Notes: a model not told the origin generated them from the sequence alone. Counted from the stretch's first letter, positions 42,909 through 52,813 are shown. The stretch is DNA of 64,000 nt from Gammaproteobacteria bacterium (GCA_016744375.1 JADGEM010000008.1:1-64000); one strand, 5' to 3'. Translations and numbers: made by a program.

Positions 42909-43925
42909 CTAACGGCGTCGGGGTTTTGCTTTCTTTTGCTTTTGGGATTTTCTTCTGTTATCTGGCATTACCAGGCGTTTTTTATTTTTACCGCGTTGTG
43001 CTTTCAGGGGGTTAACGATGCGGCCGCGGTGATCGACTTCTGGTTTGTTGATGTGTAAGCCGACGCTTTCATAGAGTTCCTTCATTTGCTTTTCGTCGAG
43101 TTCTTCCCAGCGGCCTGGTTTTTGTCCACGTGGCAGTTGAATGATGCCATAGCGGACACGCTGCAAGCGGCTGACAGTGACCCCTAGCGACTCCCACATA
43201 CGACGTACTTCACGGTTACGACCTTCTTTTAAGGTCACATGATACCAGTGGTTTGCACCCTGACCGCCCTGATAACTAACTTTGTCAAAATGTGCGATAC
43301 CATCGTCCAGAGTGACTCCCTCTTTCAGTTGCTTGACATCATCATCAGTCACTTCACCGAGAACACGGACCGCATATTCACGCACCACTTCACTGGATGG
43401 ATGCATGAGTAAATTAGCCAATTCACCATCATTGGTTAATAAAATAAGTCCTGAGGTATTAATATCCAGACGTCCGACCGATATCCAGCGGCCAATTTTA
43501 AGGCTGGGGAGATCATCAAAAATGGTTTTTGAGTGATCCGGATCATGGCGACTGCAGATCTCACCTGGTGGTTTGTTATAAATGAGGACTCTTTGTCTGG
43601 GTTTTTCCCAGGCAATGAATAACTCTTTGTCATCCAGGAAGATACGCTCAGACCCAATCACTCTATCACCTAACTGGGCTGTCTGTTTATCAATTTTAAT
43701 GCGCCCCTGGGCGATTAAACGCTCTGTTTCACGCCTTGAAGCGTGACCAGATCGGGCAATGACCTTCTGAAGTTTCTCACCTTCAGGTCCCAACTCATGC
43801 ACTTCCCGTTGAGATTCTTCAAGTGCTTCCTGTTCAATAAACTCTTCTTTAGAAGGGAGATCTTCATCTTTTTTGAAGATTCTATCGGATTTGGGCGAGC
43901 GGTAATAATTTTTCATAATGTGCAT
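42909..43925 (-). CDS. rluB: 23S rRNA pseudouridine synthase RluB
   Basis: This 338-residue protein has an N-terminal S4 RNA-binding domain (about 50-95, KLQKVIARSGHASRRETERL split) and a RsuA-type catalytic domain with VGRLDINTSGLILLTND, the Asp of which is catalytic. Length, context (after scpB) and the basic C-terminal tail (KSQKQKKAKPRRR) fit RluB, which modifies U2605 of 23S rRNA. An N-terminal acidic extension of about 45 residues precedes the S4 domain. It is 56 bp after scpB on the same strand. Confidence 0.93.
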   Translation of the reverse strand: MHIMKNYYRSPKSDRIFKKDEDLPSKEEFIEQEALEESQREVHELGPEGEKLQKVIARSGHASRRETERLIAQGRIKIDKQTAQLGDRVIGSERIFLDDKELFIAWEKPRQRVLIYNKPPGEICSRHDPDHSKTIFDDLPSLKIGRWISVGRLDINTSGLILLTNDGELANLLMHPSSEVVREYAVRVLGEVTDDDVKQLKEGVTLDDGIAHFDKVSYQGGQGANHWYHVTLKEGRNREVRRMWESLGVTVSRLQRVRYGIIQLPRGQKPGRWEELDEKQMKELYESVGLHINKPEVDHRGRIVNPLKAQRGKNKKRLVMPDNRRKSQKQKKAKPRRR

Positions 43926-43981
43926 TCAACTTCAAGGCGTATTTGATATAGCTTATATTGTACCACTTTTCCAAGGAACAC

Positions 43982-44950
43982 TTATTCCTGTTCTTTACTT
44001 TTTTTATCAATCTCATCGAGATTTTGGTAAGTTTCTTTCAAGGCATTTAATTCTGCATCAATATCAACGCTTTCATTTTGATCGCTATCAAATGGTACAG
44101 TGATTCCCGGCTCAGTATTTTCACCAGAGATTGTTGCTCCCTCTGATTCATTTACTTCGGCAACCATCTGATTATCTAAGCTTTGTGTCTCAGTATCGCC
44201 CTCCTCTTGATCACCTATCTTTTGATCATCCTTCTCTTGATCACCCATCTTTTGATCACCAAAGTCCAGTTCAGCATTAATAACATCCAGATCACGGATT
44301 TCAGACAGCGGGGGCAATTCATCCAGTTTTTTCAGGCCAAAGTAATCCAGGAAGGTTTTTGTCGTGGCATACATTGCCGGCTTGCCCGGCACGTCCCGAT
44401 GGCCAATGATCCGTACCCATTCTCTTTCCACCAGAGTTCTCATTATCTGGCTGCTGACACTGACACCACGAATTTCTTCAATTTCACCCCGGGTGATGGG
44501 CTGACGGTATGCAACCAGAGCCAGAGTTTCCAGGAGTGCTCGGGAATATTTTTGTGGGCGTTCCTCCCATAATCGAGAAACCCAGGGGGCAACAGACTGT
44601 GCAACCTGAAAACGAAAACCACTGCTGACCTCAATCAGTTCAACCCCTCTGGATTGATCAGTGGATGGATAGTCCAGCATGATTTGCTCAATTGCCTGTC
44701 TGATCTGGTTTTTATCAACCGCTTCTTTTTCTGAAAAGAGTGAGGCTAATTTATCCAGAGAAATTGCCTTTGAGGCGGCTAAAATCGTTGCCTCAACAAT
44801 GTTTTTTATCACTTTGGGCGTCAAGGCATGAATCGATAATTGCTCGGCTTCAGCCTCTTTGAGTTGTTTCAAAGAGGCAACAATATCAGAGTCTTCACTT
44901 TCTAAAGCTTGTGTTTCTGTGTTGTCTGTATTTTTTGAGTCGTCGGACAT
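43982..44950 (-). CDS. scpB: Segregation and condensation protein ScpB
   Basis: This 322-residue protein has the ScpB winged-helix core (about 45-210): IVEATILAASKAISLDKLASLF split at 51-72, then SRALLETLALVAYRQPITRGEIEEIRGV split at 136-163. It binds ScpA and SMC in chromosome condensation. It is much longer than a minimal ScpB (about 190): the C-terminus carries an acidic Gln/Asp-rich tail with tandem GDQKMGDQEK-type repeats. It starts 33 bp after scpA. Confidence 0.95.
   Translation of the reverse strand: MSDDSKNTDNTETQALESEDSDIVASLKQLKEAEAEQLSIHALTPKVIKNIVEATILAASKAISLDKLASLFSEKEAVDKNQIRQAIEQIMLDYPSTDQSRGVELIEVSSGFRFQVAQSVAPWVSRLWEERPQKYSRALLETLALVAYRQPITRGEIEEIRGVSVSSQIMRTLVEREWVRIIGHRDVPGKPAMYATTKTFLDYFGLKKLDELPPLSEIRDLDVINAELDFGDQKMGDQEKDDQKIGDQEEGDTETQSLDNQMVAEVNESEGATISGENTEPGITVPFDSDQNESVDIDAELNALKETYQNLDEIDKKSKEQE
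44201..44260. repeat. Two 30-bp tandem repeats in scpB
   Basis: Two adjacent 30-bp units (44201-44230 and 44231-44260), three bases apart from identity, each hold two TTGATCA-type half units. They encode the acidic GDQ/DDQ repeat of the ScpB tail and keep the frame. Confidence 0.85.
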
Positions 44951-44983
44951 TGATCACCCGGTTGTGTTAATTAATTTGAAGGT

Positions 44984-45883
44984 CTATGTATCAAAGGAAC
45001 TGTCATTTATCGCAATTTCAGCAGCTTCAGCACCGTCATTCTCCAGTGCACTGCCGGATAAAGGCTTAACATGGATTACCCCATAGGTTTCATTCTGGAC
45101 AATCTCCAGCAATCTTTGCTTGCTCAGTTCCAGAATAGCCAGAAAGGTAACAACAACGCCGCTACGACCTTCTTCATATGAAAATAATGCGGTAAAACGA
45201 GTAAAGCCCTGGTTGCCGACTTTTTCAAGGACCATACTCATTCTTTCTCTGACTGACAGTGTTTCCCGTTCAATATTATGGTGGGTAAACATTGAAGCTC
45301 TCTGCATGACATCTTTTAAGGCCAGCATCAGTTCTTTCATACTGACATCCGGCTGATGAGCCGGAGAGCTGTAGTCGATGTCGGTGGAAACAGAAAAAAC
45401 ATCCCGTCCCATGCGCGGCAGTTCATCGATATCCATTGCGGCCTTTTTAAAACGCTCATATTCCTGTAATCGGCGGATCAGTTCTGCTCGGGGATCCTCT
45501 TCATCTTCTTCCAGGAATTCAACGCGGGGCAATAACATCCGGGATTTGATTTCTGCCAGCATTGCAGCCATCACCAGGTATTCAGCTGCCAGCTCAAATT
45601 GAAAATCCTGCATCAATTCGACATATTTGACGTATTGTTCAGTGATCTCAGCAATGGGAATATCCAGAATATCCAGATTCTGACGTTTAATAAGATAGAG
45701 TAATAAATCCAGGGGTCCTTCAAAAGCCTCAAGGAATACTTCCAGAGCTTCGGGTGGAATGTATAGGTCTTTAGGCAGTTCAGTGACTGGCGCGCCCTGC
45801 ACATAAGCAAAGGGCATCTCTTCCTGCTGAGGTGCTGCATTGCCTTTTGAATTGTCTTTTGAATTCAGTTGGGGCTCAGTCAT
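44984..45883 (-). CDS. scpA: Segregation and condensation protein ScpA
   Basis: This 299-residue protein has the ScpA (kleisin) start FEGPLDLLLYLIKRQNLDI (about 53-71), IAEITEQYVKYVELM, and the region EYLVMAAMLAEIKSRMLLPR (about 101-120). The C-terminal winged helix (about 215-280) binds the SMC head. An N-terminal extension of about 45 residues carries a Gln/Pro/Glu-rich leader. It lies 8 bp after trpS, and scpB follows; the three share a transcript. Confidence 0.95.
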   Translation of the reverse strand: MTEPQLNSKDNSKGNAAPQQEEMPFAYVQGAPVTELPKDLYIPPEALEVFLEAFEGPLDLLLYLIKRQNLDILDIPIAEITEQYVKYVELMQDFQFELAAEYLVMAAMLAEIKSRMLLPRVEFLEEDEEDPRAELIRRLQEYERFKKAAMDIDELPRMGRDVFSVSTDIDYSSPAHQPDVSMKELMLALKDVMQRASMFTHHNIERETLSVRERMSMVLEKVGNQGFTRFTALFSYEEGRSGVVVTFLAILELSKQRLLEIVQNETYGVIHVKPLSGSALENDGAEAAEIAINDSSFDT

Positions 45884-45891
45884 TAACAGTC

Positions 45892-47106
45892 CTATCGATA
45901 CTGCAGGCCAATAGCCTGACGTACTTCATCCAATGTATCGCTGGCCAAATCAGCTGCAAATTCACGCCCTTCTGAAACAATGGTACGTACTAATGCACGA
46001 TTTTCACTGAATTCCTTTGCTCTTTCCTGAATAGGTTGCAATTCAGCCTGTACTGCATCAATAATAGGTTGTTTACACGCCAGACAACCAATACCTGCAG
46101 TTTTACATCCTTCCTGTACCCACTCTTTGACATCATCACTTGAATAGACTTCATGTAATTGCCATACCGGACATTTATCTGGATCACCGGGATCGGTCAG
46201 ACGAACCCGATTAGTATCTGTGGGCATTTTGCGCAATTTCTCATCAATCGTGTCCATATCATCACGTAATGAAATGGTATTGCCATAGGATTTTGACATT
46301 TTTTGACCATCCAGCCCCGGCATTTTGGATGCTGGTGTCAATAATGCCTGTGGCTCAGGCAGAATAATCTTGCCTGCGCCCTCAAGATAGCCAAACAAAC
46401 GTTCTCTATCGCCAATGGTAATATTTTGCTGGCCTCCCAATAGGGCTTTAGCCGTGAGCAAGGCTTCATGATCACCCTGTTCCTGGAACCGATTGCGCAA
46501 TTGTTTGTACAATTTGGCCTGTTTCTTACCCATTTTTTTTATCGAGGCTTCGGCTTTTTCTTCAAAGCCGGGTTCACGGCCATAAATGTGGTTAAAACGT
46601 CTTGCTACTTCACGGGTCAGCTCAACGTGAGCCACCTGATCTTCACCGACAGGAACCAGTCCGGCCCGATAGATAAGGATGTCTGCACTTTGTAATAACG
46701 GATAGCCTAAGAAACCATAAGTGGATAAGTCTTTTTCTTTGAGCTTTAACTGTTGATCTTTGAACGAAGGCACACGTTCAAGCCAGCCTAATGGCGTGAT
46801 CATTGAAAGCAGCAGGTGCAGTTCGGCATGCTGTGGTACCTGCGACTGAATAAAGATTTTTGCTGAGCCGGGATTAACCCCAGCCGCCAACCAGTCAATG
46901 ACCATTTCCCAGGTGCTTTCTTCTATGTTTTCTGTTTCTGCATAGTGAGTGGTTAAGGCATGCCAATCCGCCGCAAAAAACAGGCAGTCATATTCATGCT
47001 GCAGTTTGATCCAATTTTTCAAAACCCCATGATAATGCCCAAGATGAAGCTGACCTGTTGGTCTCATGCCTGACAAAACGCGCTGCTGGTGAATCGGTAC
47101 GACCAA
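45892..47106 (-). CDS. trpS: Tryptophan-tRNA ligase
   Basis: This 404-residue class I synthetase has GMRPTGQLHLGHYHGVLKNW (HIGH motif HLGH, about 14-33), LLQSADILIYRAGLVPVGEDQ split at 136-156, and KMSKSYGNTI (about 246-255). It is longer than E. coli TrpS (334) because of an insert about 160-225 (with KKMGKKQAKLYKQL) found in one TrpS group of gammaproteobacteria. A C-terminal CLACK segment is present. Its place before scpA is common. Confidence 0.95.
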   Translation of the reverse strand: MVVPIHQQRVLSGMRPTGQLHLGHYHGVLKNWIKLQHEYDCLFFAADWHALTTHYAETENIEESTWEMVIDWLAAGVNPGSAKIFIQSQVPQHAELHLLLSMITPLGWLERVPSFKDQQLKLKEKDLSTYGFLGYPLLQSADILIYRAGLVPVGEDQVAHVELTREVARRFNHIYGREPGFEEKAEASIKKMGKKQAKLYKQLRNRFQEQGDHEALLTAKALLGGQQNITIGDRERLFGYLEGAGKIILPEPQALLTPASKMPGLDGQKMSKSYGNTISLRDDMDTIDEKLRKMPTDTNRVRLTDPGDPDKCPVWQLHEVYSSDDVKEWVQEGCKTAGIGCLACKQPIIDAVQAELQPIQERAKEFSENRALVRTIVSEGREFAADLASDTLDEVRQAIGLQYR

Positions 47107-47173
47107 AATTGACTCCGTAGATAGTTAAGTAAAAATACTAATTAGTGTGTCTATCCGTTTATTTGACTTTATA

Positions 47174-47863
47174 TTACTGGATAGCGCCTAACAAACGATA
47201 AAAAACCTCTGCTTCAAGCCCTGACAGGGCTGACAAAATAATTAAAACCAGGCTGATCACGGGAAAAATAATATAGGACAATAAGCCTGAAACCATTAAG
47301 CCGATAATAATAAAAAATCCATAAGGTTCTATTTTATTATACTGCTGTGATGCCCTCGGGGATAACATGCCTGAAAGTATCCGGCTGCCGTCCAGAGGTG
47401 GTATGGGCAGCAGATTAAGCACGCCTAAAATCACATTAATCGTAATACCCGCGACCGGCATTAATAAGAAAAACAAACTGATTGCTGAGCGGCTATCCAG
47501 CAGTAATACGCTGATATGTAAAAAAATAGCCCAGATAATTGCCATAATAAAATTACTGGCCGGCCCTGCCATGGCAACCCACATCATGTCTTTCTTTGGG
47601 TTGCTTAAATTTCTGGCATCAATAGGCACTGGCTTGGCCCAGCCAAAAGCAAAGCCAGTAAAAGTGATCATCAAAACGGGCACCAGAATGGTGCCGATGG
47701 GATCAATATGTTTTAAGGGATTAAAGGTTAATCGACCCAATAATCTGGCGGTGGGATCCCCTTTTCTATCAGCCATCCAGGCATGTGCCGCCTCGTGCAA
47801 AGAAACAGCCAAAAGTACTGGCAAGACCCAGATGGTAATTTTTTGTATTGTTGATGCGTCCAT
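47174..47863 (-). CDS. M50-type membrane metalloprotease (site-2 protease family)
   Basis: This 229-residue membrane protein has the zinc motif HEAAHAWMADRKGD (about 23-36) in the first helix, FGWAKPVPID (about 73-82) and the second metal site LLPIPPLDGSRIL (about 169-181). About six hydrophobic segments are seen. The short form without a PDZ domain is the YwhC-like group, often next to trpS. Its substrate is unknown; such proteases cut membrane-anchored regulators or remnants. Confidence 0.9.
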   Translation of the reverse strand: MDASTIQKITIWVLPVLLAVSLHEAAHAWMADRKGDPTARLLGRLTFNPLKHIDPIGTILVPVLMITFTGFAFGWAKPVPIDARNLSNPKKDMMWVAMAGPASNFIMAIIWAIFLHISVLLLDSRSAISLFFLLMPVAGITINVILGVLNLLPIPPLDGSRILSGMLSPRASQQYNKIEPYGFFIIIGLMVSGLLSYIIFPVISLVLIILSALSGLEAEVFYRLLGAIQ

Positions 47864-47907
47864 CGAAGAATTATATCATAGTTAGTTAAGTGGTCTATTC
47901 AAACAGT

Positions 47908-48528
47908 CTATTCAAACGGAATGGTATCACCCAGTCCCTTACGAACAACCACCGGCACATCATCTTCAAAATCAATAACGGTGGTAGGTTCAAAGCCGCA
48001 GAATCCGCCATCAATAATCAAATCCAGTTGATGCTCTAATATCTGTCGAATTTCATAAGGATCGGTCATGGGCATGTCTTCACCAGGCAGAATCAGTGTC
48101 GAGCTCATCAGCGGTTCATTCAGTTCTTCAAGCAATGCCTGAGCAATGACATTATCCGGGATACGAAGACCAATTGTTTTACGTTTGGGATGCATCAGTC
48201 GCTTGGGCAGTTCACGCGTTGCTTTAAGGATAAAAGTATAAGCACCCGGTGTATGAGCTTTAAGCAGGCGGTAGTGTGAATTATCCGTCTGAGCATATTT
48301 ACTGATTTCAGACAGGTCACGACACACCAGGGTAAAGTTATGGGCTTTATCAAGCTGTCTTATGCTGCGAATCTTATCCATCGATTGCTTATCACCAAGA
48401 TGACAGCCAATGGCATATCCGGAATCCGTTGGATAGACAATAATACCCCCCTGACGAATAATATCAGCCGCCTGTCGCACTAGCCTGTGCTGCGGATTTT
48501 CATCATGTATTTGAAAAAACTGGCTCAT
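47908..48528 (-). CDS. yciO: YciO/YrdC/Sua5 family protein (threonylcarbamoyl-AMP synthase type)
   Basis: This 206-residue protein has the YrdC fold markers IIVYPTDSGYAIGCHLGDKQSM (split at 29-50), then HAFT-type NFTLVCRDL, and PGAYTFILKAT with RKTIGLRIPDN. The order between rnm and the M50 gene identifies it as YciO rather than TsaC. It lacks the extra Sua5 C-terminal domain. YciO binds similar ligands, but its role in tRNA t6A is less clear than TsaC's. It lies 45 bp after the M50-gene start. Confidence 0.9.
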   Translation of the reverse strand: MSQFFQIHDENPQHRLVRQAADIIRQGGIIVYPTDSGYAIGCHLGDKQSMDKIRSIRQLDKAHNFTLVCRDLSEISKYAQTDNSHYRLLKAHTPGAYTFILKATRELPKRLMHPKRKTIGLRIPDNVIAQALLEELNEPLMSSTLILPGEDMPMTDPYEIRQILEHQLDLIIDGGFCGFEPTTVIDFEDDVPVVVRKGLGDTIPFE

Positions 48529-48567
48529 TTATTTGATCCTGATAACTACATATACAAATTACAAAAA

Positions 48568-49395
48568 CTATAAAAACAAGTCCCAGACGGGTTTACATTT
48601 TGGTGGCAATTCAGCCAGCCGCCCCAATTTAATCCAGGGAAAATCAGGGTCATGAAAATCGGACCCTACTGATGCATATAAGTCAAAATCAGCGGCATGG
48701 CAGGCCATGGTTTTCATTTCATTGACATCATGACTGCCGGAAACCACTTCCATTGCCTGGCCACCGGCACTGACAAAATCCTTGATTAATTTTCGCAGTT
48801 TGGTTCGGGTTAACTTATAGCGTGCAGGATGTGCGATCACGGCAACACCTCCCGCTCCGGTAATCCAGCTGACCGCATCATCCAGAGTGGCCCAGTCACC
48901 CGTCACATGACCGGGTTTATTGGCCACCAAATAATGTTTAAACACATTGCGGACATTCTTAGCATAACCGGCATCCACCAGGAAGTTGGCAAAATGCATT
49001 CTGCCCAGCATTTTACCTCCTGAGAAACTCTGGGCACCTTCATAGGCCCCTTCAATGCCTGATTTTTCCAGCTTTGAAGCAATTTCTCTGGCCCGGGTTT
49101 GACGAAAAGCCTGAAGAGTCTGAATACCGCTTTTTAATGGGGCATAGTCCGGGTCAAAATTTAAGCCCACGATATGCACGGTTCTTTTATTCCAGGTGAC
49201 TGATAATTCAATGCCGTTAATAAACCGAATGCCTGCATCTATCGCACTCTGACGGGCTTCATCCAATCCATCAGTACCATCGTGATCGGTCAGAGCAAGC
49301 ACTTCAACACCAGCCTGTACAGCGCGGTTAACCAGTTCAGCCGGGGCCAGACGCCCGTCTGATGCGGTTGAGTGTGTATGAAGATCGATTTGCAT
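48568..49395 (-). CDS. rnm: PHP-domain phosphoesterase RNase AM (YciV/TrpH)
   Basis: This 275-residue protein begins IDLHTHSTASDGRLAP, the PHP metal motif, then TDHDGTDGL, NGIELSVTW, VIAHPARY and GSDFHDPDF, the four PHP motifs. It is the family of 3',5'-nucleotide and 5'-RNA end processing enzymes (E. coli RNase AM, 293 residues). It is the first gene of the rnm-yciO-M50-trpS-scpA-scpB-rluB run on the minus strand and is divergent from yciB, about 296 bp away. Confidence 0.92.
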   Translation of the reverse strand: MQIDLHTHSTASDGRLAPAELVNRAVQAGVEVLALTDHDGTDGLDEARQSAIDAGIRFINGIELSVTWNKRTVHIVGLNFDPDYAPLKSGIQTLQAFRQTRAREIASKLEKSGIEGAYEGAQSFSGGKMLGRMHFANFLVDAGYAKNVRNVFKHYLVANKPGHVTGDWATLDDAVSWITGAGGVAVIAHPARYKLTRTKLRKLIKDFVSAGGQAMEVVSGSHDVNEMKTMACHAADFDLYASVGSDFHDPDFPWIKLGRLAELPPKCKPVWDLFL

Positions 49396-49691
49396 TTTAA
49401 GTGACTACCCGTCTATTGTTGCAGGAGATATTGATGCAGAAGATGAAAAACCATTAATTTTAACCTATTTATAGCAGTAATATTATCTTTTTATTGAATT
49501 TTTTTATAATTATTGGGTCCTATGTAAGACTCTGTCTCTGCCCATGCTCCCGGTATGACACAATCAATAAGATCATTCCTTTTTATCCATGGTGATAAAA
49601 AGTTGTTCTTATAAGATTAAAATGTCAGAATATCAGGCGTTCCAGAGTCCGTCTAAAACTTATTAACAGGAATTTTGCACACTTAATTACC

Positions 49692-50282
49692 ATGCTGAAA
49701 TTTATCTACGACTTTTTACCTATCATTATTTTTTTCGGAACATACAAACTCACCGACAACGACATTTATGCCGCCACTACTGCAGCTATTGTTGCCACAT
49801 TAATCCATTCTGCCATCCAGTGGCTGATGCATAAGAAACTGGAAAACCAGCACATTATTAATCTGGTTGTCATTCTCTTTTTTGGTGGTCTGACTTTGCT
49901 GTTTCAAGATGACACATTTATTAAGTGGAAAGTCACGGTCATCAACTGGATTTTTGGACTGGCGCTATTAGGCAGCCAATTCTTTGGTAAAAAAAATATT
50001 ATTCAGCGACAGCTTGACGAAGCCATCAAACTACCTGACCCCATCTGGTTCCGACTGAATATGATGTGGGTTTCCTTTTTTATGTTTTGCGGTCTGCTTA
50101 ATATCTATGTGGCTTTCTTTTATGGCGCCAATCTCACTGAAGAAGTGCGTCAGGCAATATGGGTCGATTTTAAAATGTACGGGATGCTGGGTCTGACCTT
50201 TGTTTTTATGATTTTTCAAATATTTTATTTACAGCGCCATATACTCGAAGAAGAAACTGTCGAAGATGAGGAAACGACTTAA
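49692..50282 (+). CDS. yciB: Inner membrane protein YciB (septation protein A family)
   Basis: This 196-residue protein has five to six hydrophobic helices and the YciB pattern: [17 protein letters not shown] at the start (about 4-20), [19 protein letters not shown] (about 55-73) with [14 protein letters not shown], and [15 protein letters not shown] (about 130-144). It belongs to intracellular septation protein A (IspZ) and links cell envelope and elongation machinery. The ATG of the next gene, yciI, overlaps its stop (TTAATG). Confidence 0.93.
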   Translation: MLKFIYDFLPIIIFFGTYKLTDNDIYAATTAAIVATLIHSAIQWLMHKKLENQHIINLVVILFFGGLTLLFQDDTFIKWKVTVINWIFGLALLGSQFFGKKNIIQRQLDEAIKLPDPIWFRLNMMWVSFFMFCGLLNIYVAFFYGANLTEEVRQAIWVDFKMYGMLGLTFVFMIFQIFYLQRHILEEETVEDEETT

Positions 50283-50581
50283 TGATTTATACCATTATTG
50301 CCACCGATATTGAAAACACTTTAGATAAACGTCTTGCAGCACGTCCAGACCATCTGGCCCGTTTAGAAACACTCAAGAATGAAGGTCGGCTTATTTTAGC
50401 AGGACCTCATCCTGCTATTGACAGCAATGATCCTGGTGAAGCAGGGTTTACCGGCTCACTGGTGGTTGCTGAATTTGAGACATTAGGGGATGCTCAGGAT
50501 TGGGCTGATAATGATCCCTATATTGCTGCAGGTGTTTACGGCAATGTTATTGTTAAACCATTTAAAAAAGTACTTCCTTAA
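50282..50581 (+). CDS. yciI: YciI-family protein
   Basis: This 99-residue ferredoxin-like-fold protein has the YciI features: DTLDK-type start with [17 protein letters not shown] split at 22-38 (conserved His-Asp pair for catalysis), AGPHPAID, and an [12 protein letters not shown] segment near the C-terminus. The function of the family is unsettled. It overlaps the yciB stop by one base and is 38 bp before ppiC. Confidence 0.93.
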   Translation: MIYTIIATDIENTLDKRLAARPDHLARLETLKNEGRLILAGPHPAIDSNDPGEAGFTGSLVVAEFETLGDAQDWADNDPYIAAGVYGNVIVKPFKKVLP

Positions 50582-50619
50582 GGTACTTTCAACCTAAATC
50601 TAATCTATCAGGAAAAATA

Positions 50620-51441
50620 TTGATGAAATTTATATCTGCACTCTTATTCTCCAGCTTATTTTTAAGCTCTACAGCTTTAATCGCAGAAGATTCACCCACA
50701 AAAGACTCAAGCCAGGAAGACAGAGTCATAGCCACAGTCAATGGCCAGGATATTGCTGAAAGCCAGCTTAAAATCGTCGCCATACAGAACAAAATTGACT
50801 ATGAAAAAATTAACCAGCCTCAGAAAAAACAATTGACCAAAGCATTAGTCAGTCGCCAGTTGTTATTAGAAGAAGCTGCAAAAGATAAGTTTGATCAGAC
50901 ACCGGAAATCGCAGCAACATTGAAAGCTTTAACTGATAGTTATATTGCTTCAACCTATCTGATCACCATTGCTCAGGAGATTAAGGTTGATGAAAAAAAT
51001 ATAAAAGCCTATTATGAGAAAAATATCATTGCCAAAACCCCAGAGGAATACAAAGCCCGCCACATTCTGGTCAAAACCGAGGATGAAGCTAAAGCTTTAA
51101 TTCAAGATATTCAAGGTGGTGCTGATTTTGCCAAACTGGCAAAAGAAAAATCAACCGATGTTGGTTCTGGCTCAAAAGGTGGTGATCTGGGCTGGTTTTC
51201 AGAGCAGGATATGGTTGCACCACTTTATACTATGGTTACCAGCTTAAAAAAAGGCGAACTTGGGAAAACAGCAGTGCAGTCTCAATTTGGCTGGCACGTC
51301 ATCATTCTGGATGATACCCGCTCGGTTAAACCACCCGAGTATAAAACAGTTAAAGATGAGATCAAAAAAGTGCTCATCAAAGAAGCACTCAACCAATATA
51401 TTGAAGACTTAAAAAGCAAAGCCAGTATTGAAATAAAATAA
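50620..51441 (+). CDS. Periplasmic peptidyl-prolyl isomerase (parvulin type)
   Basis: This 273-residue protein has a signal peptide (about 1-22), a chaperone-like N-terminal helical region (35-135) and one parvulin domain (about 140-240) with ARHILVKTEDEA, GGDLGWF and SQFGWHVIILDD. It is a PrsA/SurA-like foldase assisting exported proteins. The first two residues are Met-Met; the SD AGGAAAA lies upstream. It is the third gene in the yciB-yciI-ppiC set and precedes a short terminator. Confidence 0.92.
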   Translation: MMKFISALLFSSLFLSSTALIAEDSPTKDSSQEDRVIATVNGQDIAESQLKIVAIQNKIDYEKINQPQKKQLTKALVSRQLLLEEAAKDKFDQTPEIAATLKALTDSYIASTYLITIAQEIKVDEKNIKAYYEKNIIAKTPEEYKARHILVKTEDEAKALIQDIQGGADFAKLAKEKSTDVGSGSKGGDLGWFSEQDMVAPLYTMVTSLKKGELGKTAVQSQFGWHVIILDDTRSVKPPEYKTVKDEIKKVLIKEALNQYIEDLKSKASIEIK

Positions 51442-51448
51442 ACCAAAC

Positions 51449-51472
51449 TTCCCCCTTTGAAAAAGGGGGGAA
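51449..51472. terminator. Convergent terminator after the isomerase gene
   Basis: A stem TTCCCCCTTT / AAAGGGGGGAA with a short A-rich loop sits in the 33-bp gap between the two convergent genes. One G-C pair is added on one side, so it can form from either strand. Confidence 0.65.
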
Positions 51473-51474
51473 TA

Positions 51475-52737
51475 TTACAAAGAAGAAAAGCCTTTTTGTA
51501 ATACACCACGGTGATAAAATTTCATAATATCAATATCATAATCAACGGCTCTGACAGTTCGTGCAATGGTATAGGTTTCACCACCAATGTCTTTTTCTCT
51601 TAAAGCCAGGTCGATTAATTTTTCTGTTCTGGGCTGTTTATCATAACCCAGCAGTAAAATAATCTTTGGACGCAATTTCTCATCCTGGTTCACTTCCACC
51701 ACAATTGCAATTTCATTATTGGTGAGTTCGACAATACTGCCGGGAGGGTAAACACTCAAGCACTCAATAAATTTCAGAACCAGTGCATAATCCAGATGTT
51801 TGCCACTCATTTTTGTCATAATATCAATGGCTTCCAGGTGACTGCAGCCCTTTCGGTAAACTCGATCACTGGTGAGTGCATCATACATATCGGTAATCGC
51901 CACGATTCGGGTAGCCCGGGTTAATTTATCCTGGCCAATTCCTCGGGGATAGCCTTTTCCGTCCACTCGCTCATGATGAGAGTAGGCAACATTGATCACT
52001 GACAGCGGCACCCGCCCTTTTGATTTTTTCAGAATCTTCAAACCAAGAACGGTATGATATTTCATGATCTTGATTTCTTTACCGGCTAATTTACCGGGTT
52101 TATTCAGAACTTTATCAGGTATCAGCATTTTCCCCATGTCATGCAGCATGCCGCAAAGCCCGAGTTCTTTAAGATCATTTTCAGCAAGACCGATATGACG
52201 CCCGAGTGCAACGGATAACACACAGACATTCATACTATGCTGTGAGGTATATTCATCCTTTTTTTTCAACTGGGTTAACCACATGAGCGCATCAGGAGTT
52301 TTGATCACACTACGAACAACCTGATCAACGGCCTTTTTGGCTTCATCTATGTCCAGATTTTCATTGATTCCAATATTTTTTAAAAAACCCCGAATCAGAT
52401 TTGAAGTCCTGGTAAAAATTGTATCTGACGAGGTAATCTCTTTAAAAAATGAACTGGTTTTTTTCGGGGGGGGCGGATAAACAATGTTTTTACGTTTGTC
52501 TTCCTGTAAAAAATCAATTTCTTTTTCAATGATGCGAGTGGTATCAACATAGACGTATTGACAGACGTCCTGAACCTGAGAAATATGCTTATCGGTGGTC
52601 AGAAAAAAACCCTGGAATAAAAAAGGTGACTCCAGCCATGGACGGTCCAGTTCGGTGACATACTGACCCAGTACCAGTTTTTCAACGGGTACTTTCAATT
52701 TAATTAGCTGGTTATCAAGTATTATTTTTTTCATCAA
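51475..52737 (-). CDS. HD-GYP domain protein (c-di-GMP phosphodiesterase type)
   Basis: This 420-residue protein has an N-terminal DUF3391-type region (about 10-150) and an HD-GYP domain (about 165-350) with intact LHDMGKMLIPD, then HHERVDGKGYPRG. These are the metal and substrate residues, so it likely turns c-di-GMP into GMP. The first two residues are Met-Met. It has no membrane helix. It lies downstream of lolD on the same strand but about 75 bp away, and is convergent with the isomerase gene. Confidence 0.92.
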   Translation of the reverse strand: MMKKIILDNQLIKLKVPVEKLVLGQYVTELDRPWLESPFLFQGFFLTTDKHISQVQDVCQYVYVDTTRIIEKEIDFLQEDKRKNIVYPPPPKKTSSFFKEITSSDTIFTRTSNLIRGFLKNIGINENLDIDEAKKAVDQVVRSVIKTPDALMWLTQLKKKDEYTSQHSMNVCVLSVALGRHIGLAENDLKELGLCGMLHDMGKMLIPDKVLNKPGKLAGKEIKIMKYHTVLGLKILKKSKGRVPLSVINVAYSHHERVDGKGYPRGIGQDKLTRATRIVAITDMYDALTSDRVYRKGCSHLEAIDIMTKMSGKHLDYALVLKFIECLSVYPPGSIVELTNNEIAIVVEVNQDEKLRPKIILLLGYDKQPRTEKLIDLALREKDIGGETYTIARTVRAVDYDIDIMKFYHRGVLQKGFSSL

Positions 52738-52813
52738 TCGGCTTTATGCAATTATTCACAACCGCTGCTTACAACAGCCATGTAATACAAGTATAAACGA
52801 CATGTATGTAATA

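Noticed and set aside
49396-49691. The gap between rnm and yciB as a place for a small RNA
   Set aside because: I saw only the short REP-like motif near 49540 and no promoter-terminator pair.
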